Shown in pieces: positions 16,786 through 25,562 of a stretch of DNA of 64,000 nucleotides; the stretch's first letter is position 1; every line of letters begins with the position of its first letter. The DNA lies in the NCBI RefSeq assembly GCF_025685685.1, contig NZ_JAGSYH010000008.1, positions 186,001 to 250,000 of the forward strand, read 5' to 3'. Under the pieces are notes generated by a model. It saw nothing but the letters and a program-made list of their open reading frames with translations, was not told where the DNA came from and searched no databases. A program made the translations under genes and the position numbers. The stretch is from Acidicapsa dinghuensis (GTDB lineage: Bacteria; Acidobacteriota; Terriglobia; Terriglobales; Acidobacteriaceae).

Positions 16786-17791
16786 GCGAAATAGCCGTGC
16801 TACTGGCTATGATCTGCCGAGCTTGCTGCACTACTCCTGTCAGCTGCGCATCCCCACCCAGTTGGCTCGGCCTGAGTTCCACATCAAACCGCAGTCCAAG
16901 TTCCTCGATATGTTTTCGCGTCGCTGCGATATAAGCTGCATTCAAACCAACACTGCCGCCAAGAATGAAAAGCCGGCAATTCAAAATCATCGCGAGGTTG
17001 CAGATAGCATAAGCAAGCGTCTGCGTTGCCTGTTGAATCACCTTGCAAGCGAGCAACTCACCTGCCTGAGCATGTTCAATGATCTCTGCGGTGTTCAAAT
17101 CCTGAGGCAAATCCGTCTCAGCTTTATCCCATCGGCTCGACCACAGCGAACGAATTCCCTCACCACCAGCAACAGCCTCCAGCGGCCCAGGCTCGCCAGG
17201 ATCTACCGGTGCAGTCGAAGTGCCGGGCACCATCATGTAACCAACTTCACCCGCACGCCATGTATCGCCACGAATCAGTTCGCCGTTCAGCACAATGCCC
17301 GCGCCAATCCCCGTGCCGATCGCGAGAAAAACAAAATTCTTCACATCCCGACCAACACCACTACGAGCCTCACCAAACGCAGCCATGTTCACATCGTTAT
17401 CGACAAACGCCGGCACATCCAGCGCAGACTCCAGCAATGCCTGCAGCGGCACATCACGCCAGCCCATCAAATAAGACGTAGCAATAACAACGCCGTGCTC
17501 CGTATCTGTCACACCCGGCGCACCCGCTGCAATCGCCTGCAACGCCTCGCGTGAAGCGGAACGCTCCGCAAGCAGCTGATCGACTCCTTTGCAGATAAGA
17601 TCCACAATCTTCTGAGCATCACGAATGCCTGCCGTGGAGCATGTCCAGCGCGAAACAATCGCGCCGCTCAAGTCAGCCAGTGCAACGCGCAGATTCGTTC
17701 CACCGATGTCTACACCTGCGATATAGTGACCAACCTCAGCGGAGCTTCGCTTACCGGATGAGTCGTTGCCATTTTCATTCCATAACTGCAT
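16760..17791 (-). CDS. ROK-family sugar kinase (glucokinase-like), zinc motif missing
   Basis: About 343 residues with ATG 17791 (AGAGGT upstream); the frame is open to TTG 17830, which has no ribosome-binding site. ATP-binding DIGGTNLRVALADLSG sits near residue 28. FVDNDVNMAAFGEA contains the catalytic Asp, and AIGTGIGAGIVLNGELIRG is the second phosphate motif. EVGYMMVPG is followed by DPGEPGPLEAVAGGEGI, where most ROK kinases have the zinc-binding CxCGxxGCxE; the cysteines are absent here. This places it among zinc-less ROK kinases or makes its substrate unusual. It lies 54 bases downstream of an MFS sugar porter on the same strand, so uptake followed by phosphorylation of a sugar is the likely job. 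Which sugar is unknown. Confidence 0.85.
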   Translation of the reverse strand: MQLWNENGNDSSGKRSSAEVGHYIAGVDIGGTNLRVALADLSGAIVSRWTCSTAGIRDAQKIVDLICKGVDQLLAERSASREALQAIAAGAPGVTDTEHGVVIATSYLMGWRDVPLQALLESALDVPAFVDNDVNMAAFGEARSGVGRDVKNFVFLAIGTGIGAGIVLNGELIRGDTWRAGEVGYMMVPGTSTAPVDPGEPGPLEAVAGGEGIRSLWSSRWDKAETDLPQDLNTAEIIEHAQAGELLACKVIQQATQTLAYAICNLAMILNCRLFILGGSVGLNAAYIAATRKHIEELGLRFDVELRPSQLGGDAQLTGVVQQARQIIASSTAISPNVPASTA

Positions 17792-17845
17792 TCGTTCAAA
17801 GACCTCTTGTGCTTCGTGATGCAAAATCAAATCAGCGCGCAGCGT

Positions 17846-19222
17846 CTACGCTGTCGCCGATGAACCGGATGCACTGATGCTTTCCAGTTCAATGCCCTTT
17901 GTCTCAGGAATAACAAACCGCACAAACAACAGCGTGAGTACACAAAAACCTGCATAAATAGCGAACGTTGCACTATTCCCGGCTGCCTGGATCAGCGAGA
18001 GAAACGTCAGAGAAACAAGAAAGTTTGATGCGCCCGATCCGAGCGTCGCCGCTGCGGCTCCGCGCCCGCGCAAGCGAAGGGGGAATACCTCGGCAACCAG
18101 AATCCACGCAATCGGACCCATACTGCATGCAAAACATGCAATGTAGACCATCAGACAGCTCATCGCCACGACACCAAGCATCGGGCCGGCCATCGCCTTA
18201 CTGTGGAAGGCAAATGACAGCACGACAAGCGAAAGAGTCATGCCACCGACACCGATATAAAGCAGCGGCTTGCGCCCGATCCTATCCACCAGAACCAATG
18301 CAATTACCGTAGCGAGCACATTGACTGCCGCCACAAGAAACGTCGCCCAGATTGCAGCCTTGTCCGAGCTAACCCCGGCCAGCGAAAAAATGCGCGGCCC
18401 GTAATAGATGATGGTGTTCACACCTGTCACCTGCTGCAGCACCGTAAATCCAACGGCAATCAGCAGCGAACGACGCACTGTGGGCGTAAACAGCGCGCTC
18501 CAGCGCCGCTCGACCGCAACACTTAGGCTGCGCTCAATCTCCTGCAATAGGGCTTGCGCTCCCGCAACATCCGAAACCGCGCTCAGTACGCTAAGTGCAT
18601 CCTTCCGGCGTCCGTGCGCCACCAGCCAGCGAGGGCTCTCCGGCACAGTAAGCACTAAGACTAGAAAAAGCACGGCAGGCGCGGCTCCCAGACCAAACAT
18701 AGTCCGCCACGCATGAGACCCCGCCAACTCATATCCCGCAAGGTCAGCCAGCGCTATGCCCAGCGTAAGCGCAAACTGATAAAGCGCGATCAGCCTTCCT
18801 CGCATATGCGGCGGTGACATCTCTGAGACATACACTGGCGCAGTGACAGAGGTGAATCCAATCGCAAGGCCAAGCAGTACGCGCGCGAAAATCAGCGTCC
18901 ACACATCGGGCGAGAGTGGCGCGAGCAGCGAGCCAACCGCGAAGACCGCACCACCCCAAAGCAGAATTGCTCGCCTTCCAAATCGATCTGACGCGGCGCC
19001 TCCGGCTACCGCGCCAACCAGCGAACCGATCAGCACCACGCTGACAACGACCTCCTCCATCTGCGTTGAGAGCGCAAACGTAGAGCGCACATAAATCAAC
19101 GCCGCAGCAATAATGCCCATGTCATAGCCGTAAAGAATGCCGCCGAGACCGGCGATCAACGACACCTTCCACAAAAATCCGTGGCGAATCACCGGTGCAC
19201 TGATAGAGGTGGCATTCGGCAA
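17846..19222 (-). CDS. MFS sugar porter (XylE/GalP type)
   Basis: A 458-residue inner-membrane transporter with 12 predicted membrane helices. Sugar-porter signatures are all present: GGILYGYDMGII in helix 1, SDRFGRRA after helix 2, RVLLGLAIGFTSVTAPVYVSE, PESPRWLVAHGR closing the first half, QQVTGVNTIIYYGP in helix 7, DRIGRKPLL and PETKGIELE at the end. These motifs are those of proton symporters for hexoses or pentoses. The start is TTG 19222 with CTGGAG upstream; the nearest ATG is out of frame. It is cotranscribed with the ROK kinase and divergent from the SIS-domain gene. The three together form a plausible sugar or amino-sugar uptake unit. Confidence 0.92.
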   Translation of the reverse strand: MPNATSISAPVIRHGFLWKVSLIAGLGGILYGYDMGIIAAALIYVRSTFALSTQMEEVVVSVVLIGSLVGAVAGGAASDRFGRRAILLWGGAVFAVGSLLAPLSPDVWTLIFARVLLGLAIGFTSVTAPVYVSEMSPPHMRGRLIALYQFALTLGIALADLAGYELAGSHAWRTMFGLGAAPAVLFLVLVLTVPESPRWLVAHGRRKDALSVLSAVSDVAGAQALLQEIERSLSVAVERRWSALFTPTVRRSLLIAVGFTVLQQVTGVNTIIYYGPRIFSLAGVSSDKAAIWATFLVAAVNVLATVIALVLVDRIGRKPLLYIGVGGMTLSLVVLSFAFHSKAMAGPMLGVVAMSCLMVYIACFACSMGPIAWILVAEVFPLRLRGRGAAAATLGSGASNFLVSLTFLSLIQAAGNSATFAIYAGFCVLTLLFVRFVIPETKGIELESISASGSSATA

Positions 19223-19356
19223 TGGACGCTCCAGGCAAAGAAAAATGGTGCTTCAGCCAGTGTAGATTCGATCCGGTCCACTTTGTAAATAAACTTGCAT
19301 AAGCGGCGAGATTTTGTTCTGCTGAGCAAAGGAAGGAAATCGGGGAGGAAGCACGC

Positions 19357-20460
19357 ATGCGGTCAGCAACGCAAACATCGCCACGATGGGTTGGAGGCGT
19401 AGAGCCGCCGAAAGAGCTGTTAAGCGCCACAGGCACCGAAATTCTGGAGCTCGAATGCCGTCAGCAGCCGGAAAAGCTGCGCACACTTATTGAGGCTTAT
19501 TCGTCCGATCCCACCGTCTGTGAAGAACTCGCCCAACTGAGGCAGTTGGCACAGCAACCAGGCTCCGTCTTGTTCCTTGGCATGGGAGCATCCTACTGCT
19601 CGGCGATCGCGGGCGCGACACATCTACAGTCGCATGGCCGTTCCTCTTTCGTTCTCGATGCAGGCGAATGGCTCCATTACGGCGTCAGCACATGGAAGGA
19701 AGCATCACTCTCGATACTACTCACCACATCCGGCGAAAGCGCAGAGTTGGTCGAGTTGATGAAATCCGGCACGCTTTCCAGGCTCGGTCTCATCTGCAAC
19801 AACACCGCTAGTACCTGCTGGAATCTCGCTGAACATCGGCTTCCGATCCTGGCCGGTCCTGAATACGGCAATGCCACCAAGACGTATACCAACGCCACTG
19901 CCGCCGCCATCATCACTGCTGCCGAGATACTCGGCCAGTCCTGGATAGAAGAAGCTCGGCATGCGACAAATGTTGTCACGACACATCTCGACAAAATCTT
20001 CGCGCAACGTTCAGAAATCGAAACTTTCTGCCGAGGCGCGGCAAACATCGAGATCATCGGGCGCGGCGCAGCATACGGTGCAGCCATTATGGGTGCCCTC
20101 ACAATCCGCGAGATGAGCGGATTCCGCGCCGCGCCGCATACTGGCGCAGGCTTCAAGCATGGTCCCAATCTCGACGTAGACGCAACTCACGTCGCTATCA
20201 TCTTTGCGCTCGGCCGGGCAGCATCGTTAGGAGTCAAGCTCGCACAGGAGTGCAATCGACGCGGTGGCAAGGTCGTACTCGTATCCGCAGAAGAGCACGA
20301 AGCAACGGCCACGCTTTATCCAATCAAGTTGGAGGCCGTCGCTGAACCGTGGGAAGGCATCACCGGGATCCTGGTCCCCCAGGCGCTCACGCTCGCCATG
20401 ATCGAGCGCAACGGCTGCCGTCTCCCGCCACGTTTTCAATATGGCGTTATGGAACAGTAG
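19357..20460 (+). CDS. SIS-domain sugar isomerase / deaminase-like protein
   Basis: A 367-residue protein with two SIS (sugar isomerase) domains and no glutaminase domain. N-terminal SIS: FLGMGASYCSAIAGA near residue 75 and LLTTSGESAELVEL near 122, the phosphosugar-binding Ser/Thr loops of the GlmS isomerase half. C-terminal SIS: IIGRGAAYGAAIMGALTIREM near 230, followed by EMSGFRAAPHTGAGFKHGP. Family relatives include AgaS and FrlB, which deaminate or isomerise amino-sugar phosphates. GGAGGAAG precedes ATG 19357. It is divergent from the MFS porter and ROK kinase. Its 3' end overlaps the convergent ThuA gene by 14 bases. Amino-sugar phosphate processing is inferred from family and context. 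Confidence 0.87.
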   Translation: MRSATQTSPRWVGGVEPPKELLSATGTEILELECRQQPEKLRTLIEAYSSDPTVCEELAQLRQLAQQPGSVLFLGMGASYCSAIAGATHLQSHGRSSFVLDAGEWLHYGVSTWKEASLSILLTTSGESAELVELMKSGTLSRLGLICNNTASTCWNLAEHRLPILAGPEYGNATKTYTNATAAAIITAAEILGQSWIEEARHATNVVTTHLDKIFAQRSEIETFCRGAANIEIIGRGAAYGAAIMGALTIREMSGFRAAPHTGAGFKHGPNLDVDATHVAIIFALGRAASLGVKLAQECNRRGGKVVLVSAEEHEATATLYPIKLEAVAEPWEGITGILVPQALTLAMIERNGCRLPPRFQYGVMEQ

Positions 20461-21214
20461 AGCCAAGCCACAATAACGCATTATCGAAGAGCCGATTCTG
20501 TATCGGACTATCGAATATCTTTTCGCCATGGCCCATGTTGATATAGAGCATGCGATAGCGCGTGTTCGTCCAAACCACGGGCACATCACCGCCGCGAATT
20601 GTGTCCTTAAGGCCAAGCGGAAAATTCGATTGGTCAAGTGACAGCAGCACCTTCACATCTTTGTTGAGCCTCGGGCTCGGCTTCCAGATGTACCACTCGT
20701 TTATTGGAGAAGTGAACGTCGCTGGAAGGCCTTTCGTGACCGGACTTGCGTGATCCTCTACGTCCAGCAGCGCCGGCAGTGGAGGCCAACTGTTGCCATA
20801 GAAAACTGTCCCTCCAAGAAAATCAACAAACCACGGCCAATGCGTTCCCTCATCATTGAATGCGGCAATGTGAAACCCAAGCCATCCGCCGCCATGGTTC
20901 ATGTATTCTTCGAATCCCTTGCGCTGCGCATCGGTATGCGGAAAATCATCGAGCCACAACACTACCTGCACATCCTTCAGGCGCGTCTCGTTCAGATCGT
21001 CCCAGTTGCTCGTCGTCGCAAAATCAAATTCATCTTTCTTCGCCAGCGCGGCATAGTACTTCATTGCCTGTTCAGCAAAGAGAACGTGATCCTTCTCCAC
21101 ATTGGTGGAGCAGAAAGCCAGCACGTGAAAATGGCGATGCTCCGCATGTGCAACAGGCAGGCAAAACGCCATCAAGAGCGCAACGGACAGATAACGAAAG
21201 AGAAGACGAATCAT
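20447..21214 (-). CDS. Secreted ThuA-like domain protein (second of a pair)
   Basis: A 255-residue exported protein; residues 1-24 form a signal peptide (LLMAFCLPVAHAE). The rest is a ThuA (trehalose-utilisation) domain with a class-I glutamine-amidotransferase-like fold: VVLWLDDFPHT near residue 83, MNHGGGWLGFHIAAFND near 105, WFVDFLGGTV near 130, INEWYIW near 170 and DVPVVWTNTRYRMLYINMGHG near 215. It overlaps the upstream ThuA gene by 4 bases, so the two are surely cotranslated. The biochemical role of ThuA proteins is not firmly known; in Bacteroidetes and Acidobacteriota they often accompany glycan catabolism. Its 3' end overlaps that of the SIS gene. Confidence 0.85.
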   Translation of the reverse strand: MIRLLFRYLSVALLMAFCLPVAHAEHRHFHVLAFCSTNVEKDHVLFAEQAMKYYAALAKKDEFDFATTSNWDDLNETRLKDVQVVLWLDDFPHTDAQRKGFEEYMNHGGGWLGFHIAAFNDEGTHWPWFVDFLGGTVFYGNSWPPLPALLDVEDHASPVTKGLPATFTSPINEWYIWKPSPRLNKDVKVLLSLDQSNFPLGLKDTIRGGDVPVVWTNTRYRMLYINMGHGEKIFDSPIQNRLFDNALLWLGSTVP

Positions 21215-22023
21215 TTCTGGCTAGCCCACAGAATTGCATTGTGAAAGATCGTGGTGTAAGCAGCATTCTCAAACAGATCCGGATGGTGCCCCATGAAGAT
21301 GTACACATTGCGAGCCTTCATGTGCTCGTTGCTCCAGATCACCGGATGATCGCCACCCATCTTGATATTCGTGTTCGGTGTGTACGAGTTCTCATCGACA
21401 GTGGCCAGCACATGCACGTTAGGCCGAGGTGATTTGTTATACGTGTACCACTCCTCATCCTTGACTACAAAGCTCTTCGGAACACCCTTCATGACAGGGT
21501 GATCTGTCGCCTCTACATGCACAGTTGCAGTCGCAAAGGTCGCGATGTACTGCGTATACCGAATGCCACCCATAAAATCCGAGAACCACTGCCACATCGG
21601 GTAGCCATCGAACTCACCGAGCAGCGTCGCATGATGAAACCCTATCCATCCGCCTCGCCCCTCTTCGATGTAACGCTTGAAAGCCTCAACCGCCGCCGGC
21701 TTCCACGCGTACGGCGGATAGTTGAGCTGGATAAAGAGTTGATAATGCGAAAGGAATTCGTCGTTGATCTTGTCCGTATTCTGGATATAGTCGATGGCAA
21801 AATTGTCAGCCGCCGCTTCCTTCGCCAGCCAGATCTTCGCCGCATCCACAAATGGCTTATGGATGCCGCCGGCTTCGGCAATTGCTATCACGCGAAACTT
21901 TGGTTTGCTCTCCTGAGACTGTGCTGTGAAAGGCATCCACAGAGCAATCGTGCAGAAAATAAGCGCGGTAACTCGACGCCACACCTTCAATCTTGCAGTT
22001 TGCACATGATTCAAAACAGACAT
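21211..22023 (-). CDS. Secreted ThuA-like domain protein (first of a pair)
   Basis: About 270 residues with start ATG 22023, which gives a normal signal peptide (hydrophobic core ALIFCTIALWMPFTA); the frame is open upstream into the divergent promoter region. ThuA features: EEGRGGWIGFHHATLLGEFD, WFSDFMGGIRY, DHPVMKGVPKSF, KDEEWYTYNKSPRPN and a C-terminal HPVIWSNEHMKARNVYIFM. The spacing matches the downstream paralogue at 20447, yet sequence similarity is limited to these blocks, so the duplication is old or the genes were recruited separately. It is divergent from the YVTN propeller gene. Likely periplasmic, glycan-related. Confidence 0.85.
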   Translation of the reverse strand: MSVLNHVQTARLKVWRRVTALIFCTIALWMPFTAQSQESKPKFRVIAIAEAGGIHKPFVDAAKIWLAKEAAADNFAIDYIQNTDKINDEFLSHYQLFIQLNYPPYAWKPAAVEAFKRYIEEGRGGWIGFHHATLLGEFDGYPMWQWFSDFMGGIRYTQYIATFATATVHVEATDHPVMKGVPKSFVVKDEEWYTYNKSPRPNVHVLATVDENSYTPNTNIKMGGDHPVIWSNEHMKARNVYIFMGHHPDLFENAAYTTIFHNAILWASQK

Positions 22024-22111
22024 CAGCAGGCTCGTCCTCCGTGCATCTGTGCGAATACGAAAATTCTTTCGTTGCACACTCAGGCTTCGCGACAGATACT
22101 TAGTAAACAAC

Positions 22112-23257
22112 ATGAAGTATCTCACCCACACCACGCCCTGCATAGCAGAACTTTCTCGTCAATGCCGACTTCGCGTGCGTCGCGTTGCGCGATTCGCCGT
22201 CATCGCGCCTGCGCTTCTTGTTGCTGCATCGTACGCGTTCGCAGCGCCTGGCGGTGCTCCAGACGTAGGATTGCTAAATCCCGCCGCTGCGGCATTCAAC
22301 ACGTCCTCCGGCAAAGCATATGTGGTTGATCAGTATGGCCGGCGCGTTACCATCACCAACGATGCAACCGGCAAAACCAGCTATGTCACGGTTGGCGCAG
22401 GCCCGGTGTCGATAGCGGCAGACACCGCCAATGGGCGCGCTTATGTACTCAACGCCGACGATGGAACTGTCAGCGTTATCGACGGACAAAACGATGCCGT
22501 TATCGCAACGCTCAAGGTCGGCGATCATCCTTACTCCATAGCCGCCGATTCAAAAACCGGAAAAATCTATGTCACGCGCACCTACAACAATCACCTGATG
22601 ATCATCGATGCAGAGACAGATCAAGTGTCGAGCGTGGTCGCCGGCTCACCCGATCTGATCACTGTCGATCACACAACCGGTTCCGTCTACATGCTCAGTT
22701 ACGAAGGTGGCAATCTCAAGACGATGGACGGCACCACACACGCGATAGCAGCGACCGCCGTAGGCATGCACGCATGGGGCATAGCGGTGAGCGATGCTAC
22801 CGGCACACTCTACGTTACGCGCCCAAACAATGCGGAGCTTGCTATTATGCAGCGCAGCGAATCTACGATCCACCATATCAAGACCGGCAACATTCCCTGC
22901 GCTGTAGCAGTGAACACGAAGACGAATCGCGTCTACACCGCGAACTACGCCGACAACAGCATCACCGTCATAGATGGCTCAAACAATGCAGTCATCGCAA
23001 CCATCCCCACAGGCCACCGTCCCGAAGCCGTTGCCGTTGACTCCCTGCACAATCGCATCTATGTCGCAAATACTCAAAGCAACAGCGTCACCATCATCGA
23101 CGGCGCATCGAATCGCGCGATCGCCGCTATTGCCGCTGGGCATGCTCCGTACGCGCTTGCGGTCGATGCAGCCCGCGGCATTGTGCATATAGCGAATGCT
23201 GACCAGACCCATCCCGCAACAACCATCGACGTAAGCCCCTACAACACTGCACGATAA
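22112..23257 (+). CDS. Secreted YVTN-type beta-propeller (YncE-like)
   Basis: About 381 residues from ATG 22112. The N-terminal region is Arg-rich, then a hydrophobic export segment (FAVIAPALLVAASYAFAAPGG). A GTG at 22049 would add 21 residues. The rest holds about seven propeller repeats of roughly 42 residues with the core pattern GPVSIAADTANGRAYVLNAD then GTVSVIDG, repeated as HPYSIAADSKTGKIYVT, IPCAVAVNTKTNRVYTANYA and RPEAVAVDSLHNRIYVANTQ. Such propellers are binding or scaffold modules; no catalytic residues can be named. The gene ends 13 bases before the convergent GH92 gene. Function unknown. Confidence 0.82.
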   Translation: MKYLTHTTPCIAELSRQCRLRVRRVARFAVIAPALLVAASYAFAAPGGAPDVGLLNPAAAAFNTSSGKAYVVDQYGRRVTITNDATGKTSYVTVGAGPVSIAADTANGRAYVLNADDGTVSVIDGQNDAVIATLKVGDHPYSIAADSKTGKIYVTRTYNNHLMIIDAETDQVSSVVAGSPDLITVDHTTGSVYMLSYEGGNLKTMDGTTHAIAATAVGMHAWGIAVSDATGTLYVTRPNNAELAIMQRSESTIHHIKTGNIPCAVAVNTKTNRVYTANYADNSITVIDGSNNAVIATIPTGHRPEAVAVDSLHNRIYVANTQSNSVTIIDGASNRAIAAIAAGHAPYALAVDAARGIVHIANADQTHPATTIDVSPYNTAR

Positions 23258-23270
23258 CTGTTCCGAAAAA

Positions 23271-25562
23271 CTACGGCTGTGGATTCGACATCGAAGGCGG
23301 CGCATCGCTCGACGCGCTGCCCCACGAGTAGTTCGGCTTGTCGCCCATCTCCAGCACCAGCGTTCCACCTTGATCGATATCCGCATGAAGGAACCACGGC
23401 TTATTGAGCGGCTCGCCATTCAATTGAGCCGACTGGACGTACTTGTTCTGCGCCGAAACATTGTGCGCTTCAATCGTGAAATCCTTCCCATTGCCCATGC
23501 GAATCACAGTCTTCTCAAAGATCGGGCTGCCGATCTCATACACCGGGCTGCCGGGACACACAGGATAAAAACCCATCGCGCTCAGCACATACCACGACGA
23601 CGTTTCGCCACCATCATCATCCCCCGGAATGCCAAGCGGCCCATCACCATACCAGACATCCATCAACTGACGCACGCGCCTCTGCGTCTTCCACGGCTGG
23701 CCTGAAAAATCGTAGAGATACGGGATGTGGAAGCTAGGCTCGTTACCCTGCGCATAAAGTCCGACAAGCCCCGTCGCATCCGGAAACTGCCCAAGAAACG
23801 CAAACTTCGACGTGCCGTACTGCTCAACAAAGAGCCGGTCAAGCTTCGCATTGAACTTATCGCGTCCGCCCATTTGTTGGATCATGCCGGCAACATCATG
23901 CTGGACGCCAAACGTATAGAGCCACGCATCTACTTCCGTAAAGTAATCACGACCACCCTGCCCACCACCTAGCTTCGGATCGAAATGCACAACCCAGTTA
24001 CCATCCGCACTCTTCGGAGCCATGAATCCGATTGCTGGATTATAGAGATTGGCATAGTTGTGCGCGAGCTTTGTGAAATAGGTGGCATCCTGTTCCTTAC
24101 CAAGAGCTTTGGCAAGCTGCGCCACGCTCCAGTCGTCATAGCTGTTTTCAATCGTGACAGAAACAGCCTGACGCTTCTCACCCGTCACAGCCGGCACAGT
24201 CTCTTTCTCGCCCCACGCCAACGCAGGAAAGAACCCTTTATCGAAATACACCTTGTCGAGGCTTGTCAGCGGCCCGCGATTCCACGGCAGCAGCGTCGTT
24301 TCTGTCGCATTCTTCTTCATCGCCGCATAAGCCTGCTGCACATCAAAGTCGCGATAGCCCTTGTTGTAGAGATCGAGAATCATCGGCGACGCGTGATGCC
24401 CAATCATCACCTGCTGATCGCCCGCCACTGAGGGGAACGATGGCATCCATCCGCTCTGCTCATACATGCGGATATACGAGCGCACCATGTCTTCCTGCCG
24501 GTGCGCATCGAGCAATATCTGCAACGGATGCAGCGAGCGATACGTGTCCCACATACCGTCATCGATGTAAAAATCGTGCCCGTCGGCATTGTGTACCTTG
24601 TAGTCGTATCCGCTGAAATAGCGCCCATCTTCGGTGATATCAGTCATACGGCCCATCGACCGCCACAGCGCCGTGTAGAAAATCGTCCGCTGTTTTTCGG
24701 TACCTCCAACAGTATCCACTTTGCCAAGAGCGCTGTTCCATTCATCACGCGTAGCGCTTTTCAGCTTCGCAAAATCCCACGTTGGAATCTCGCGCTCCAG
24801 ATTGCTCTTTGCCTGCTCCGTGCTGATGTACGAGATGCCGACCCGCACCTCGACTACATCGCCAGCCTGCGCCGTTGCATCCGAAACAAACCCGATGTGA
24901 TTGCCGCTCTGTTGCGCCGCGTGAGCAAGCTGAGTTCCAGCCCACGTCTGATACGAAGCGATGGGTTTCGAAAACTCCGCATAAAAATACTGCGATGTCG
25001 TACCCGATGCATGAACGAGCTGCCCAATAGGTCCATCGAGCTCTTCACTTCCCTGCACCGCATGGTCGTTCACAACCTCAATGTGGCTTTTCTTGCCAAG
25101 GCTCAGAGCCAAATGCGCGTGCTGCGACGCCGGAAACGTAAAGCGATAGTAGACAGCTTCCCGGCTGGCCGTCAGGTCTGCGTGGATCTTCCATGTTTGC
25201 AAATCCGCCGCATACTCATACGGAGTCGCAGTCTCGAAATCATGATCGAAATCCGACGCATACGCAGCAAACGAAGTACTCGCTTCGCCGGTCGAGGCCA
25301 TCAACACCGCAGGCCCTGCTGGAAATCCATAAATCTTGTCCGCAAGATAACGATCCTGGATGCCCGGCGTCGTAATCGGCGCAATGCGCGCCATGCCATG
25401 CGGCCATTGCACGTATGGCATCGTCGCGGTCAGCAGAATGCCAATGCTGCCGATATTCGGGTCTACATAATCGACAGGCTGCTTCTGAGCAAACAGCGCG
25501 GAGCATACAACGGCCATTGCGGCCACAGTCGCAATCGGAGACAGTTTCAAGGATCGGTTCAT
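23271..25562 (-). CDS. GH92 family alpha-mannosidase
   Basis: A 763-residue exo-acting alpha-mannosidase of glycoside hydrolase family 92 (calcium-dependent, inverting). Signal peptide 1-25 (ALFAQ). N-terminal beta-sandwich, about 30-260, opens VDYVDPNIGS. The catalytic barrel follows, with FYIDDGMWDTYRS near 335, DYFTEVDAWLYTFGVQHDV near 545, GNEPSFHIPYLYDFSGQPW near 620 and GIPGDDDGGETSSWYVLSAM near 665. The GDDDGG and the Glu in TEVDAW correspond to family catalytic and metal-binding positions. It overlaps by 4 bases the upstream SH3-like lipoprotein gene, so the two are translationally coupled. Likely target: alpha-mannosyl linkages of fungal or plant glycans, released in the periplasm. 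Confidence 0.94.
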   Translation of the reverse strand: MNRSLKLSPIATVAAMAVVCSALFAQKQPVDYVDPNIGSIGILLTATMPYVQWPHGMARIAPITTPGIQDRYLADKIYGFPAGPAVLMASTGEASTSFAAYASDFDHDFETATPYEYAADLQTWKIHADLTASREAVYYRFTFPASQHAHLALSLGKKSHIEVVNDHAVQGSEELDGPIGQLVHASGTTSQYFYAEFSKPIASYQTWAGTQLAHAAQQSGNHIGFVSDATAQAGDVVEVRVGISYISTEQAKSNLEREIPTWDFAKLKSATRDEWNSALGKVDTVGGTEKQRTIFYTALWRSMGRMTDITEDGRYFSGYDYKVHNADGHDFYIDDGMWDTYRSLHPLQILLDAHRQEDMVRSYIRMYEQSGWMPSFPSVAGDQQVMIGHHASPMILDLYNKGYRDFDVQQAYAAMKKNATETTLLPWNRGPLTSLDKVYFDKGFFPALAWGEKETVPAVTGEKRQAVSVTIENSYDDWSVAQLAKALGKEQDATYFTKLAHNYANLYNPAIGFMAPKSADGNWVVHFDPKLGGGQGGRDYFTEVDAWLYTFGVQHDVAGMIQQMGGRDKFNAKLDRLFVEQYGTSKFAFLGQFPDATGLVGLYAQGNEPSFHIPYLYDFSGQPWKTQRRVRQLMDVWYGDGPLGIPGDDDGGETSSWYVLSAMGFYPVCPGSPVYEIGSPIFEKTVIRMGNGKDFTIEAHNVSAQNKYVQSAQLNGEPLNKPWFLHADIDQGGTLVLEMGDKPNYSWGSASSDAPPSMSNPQP

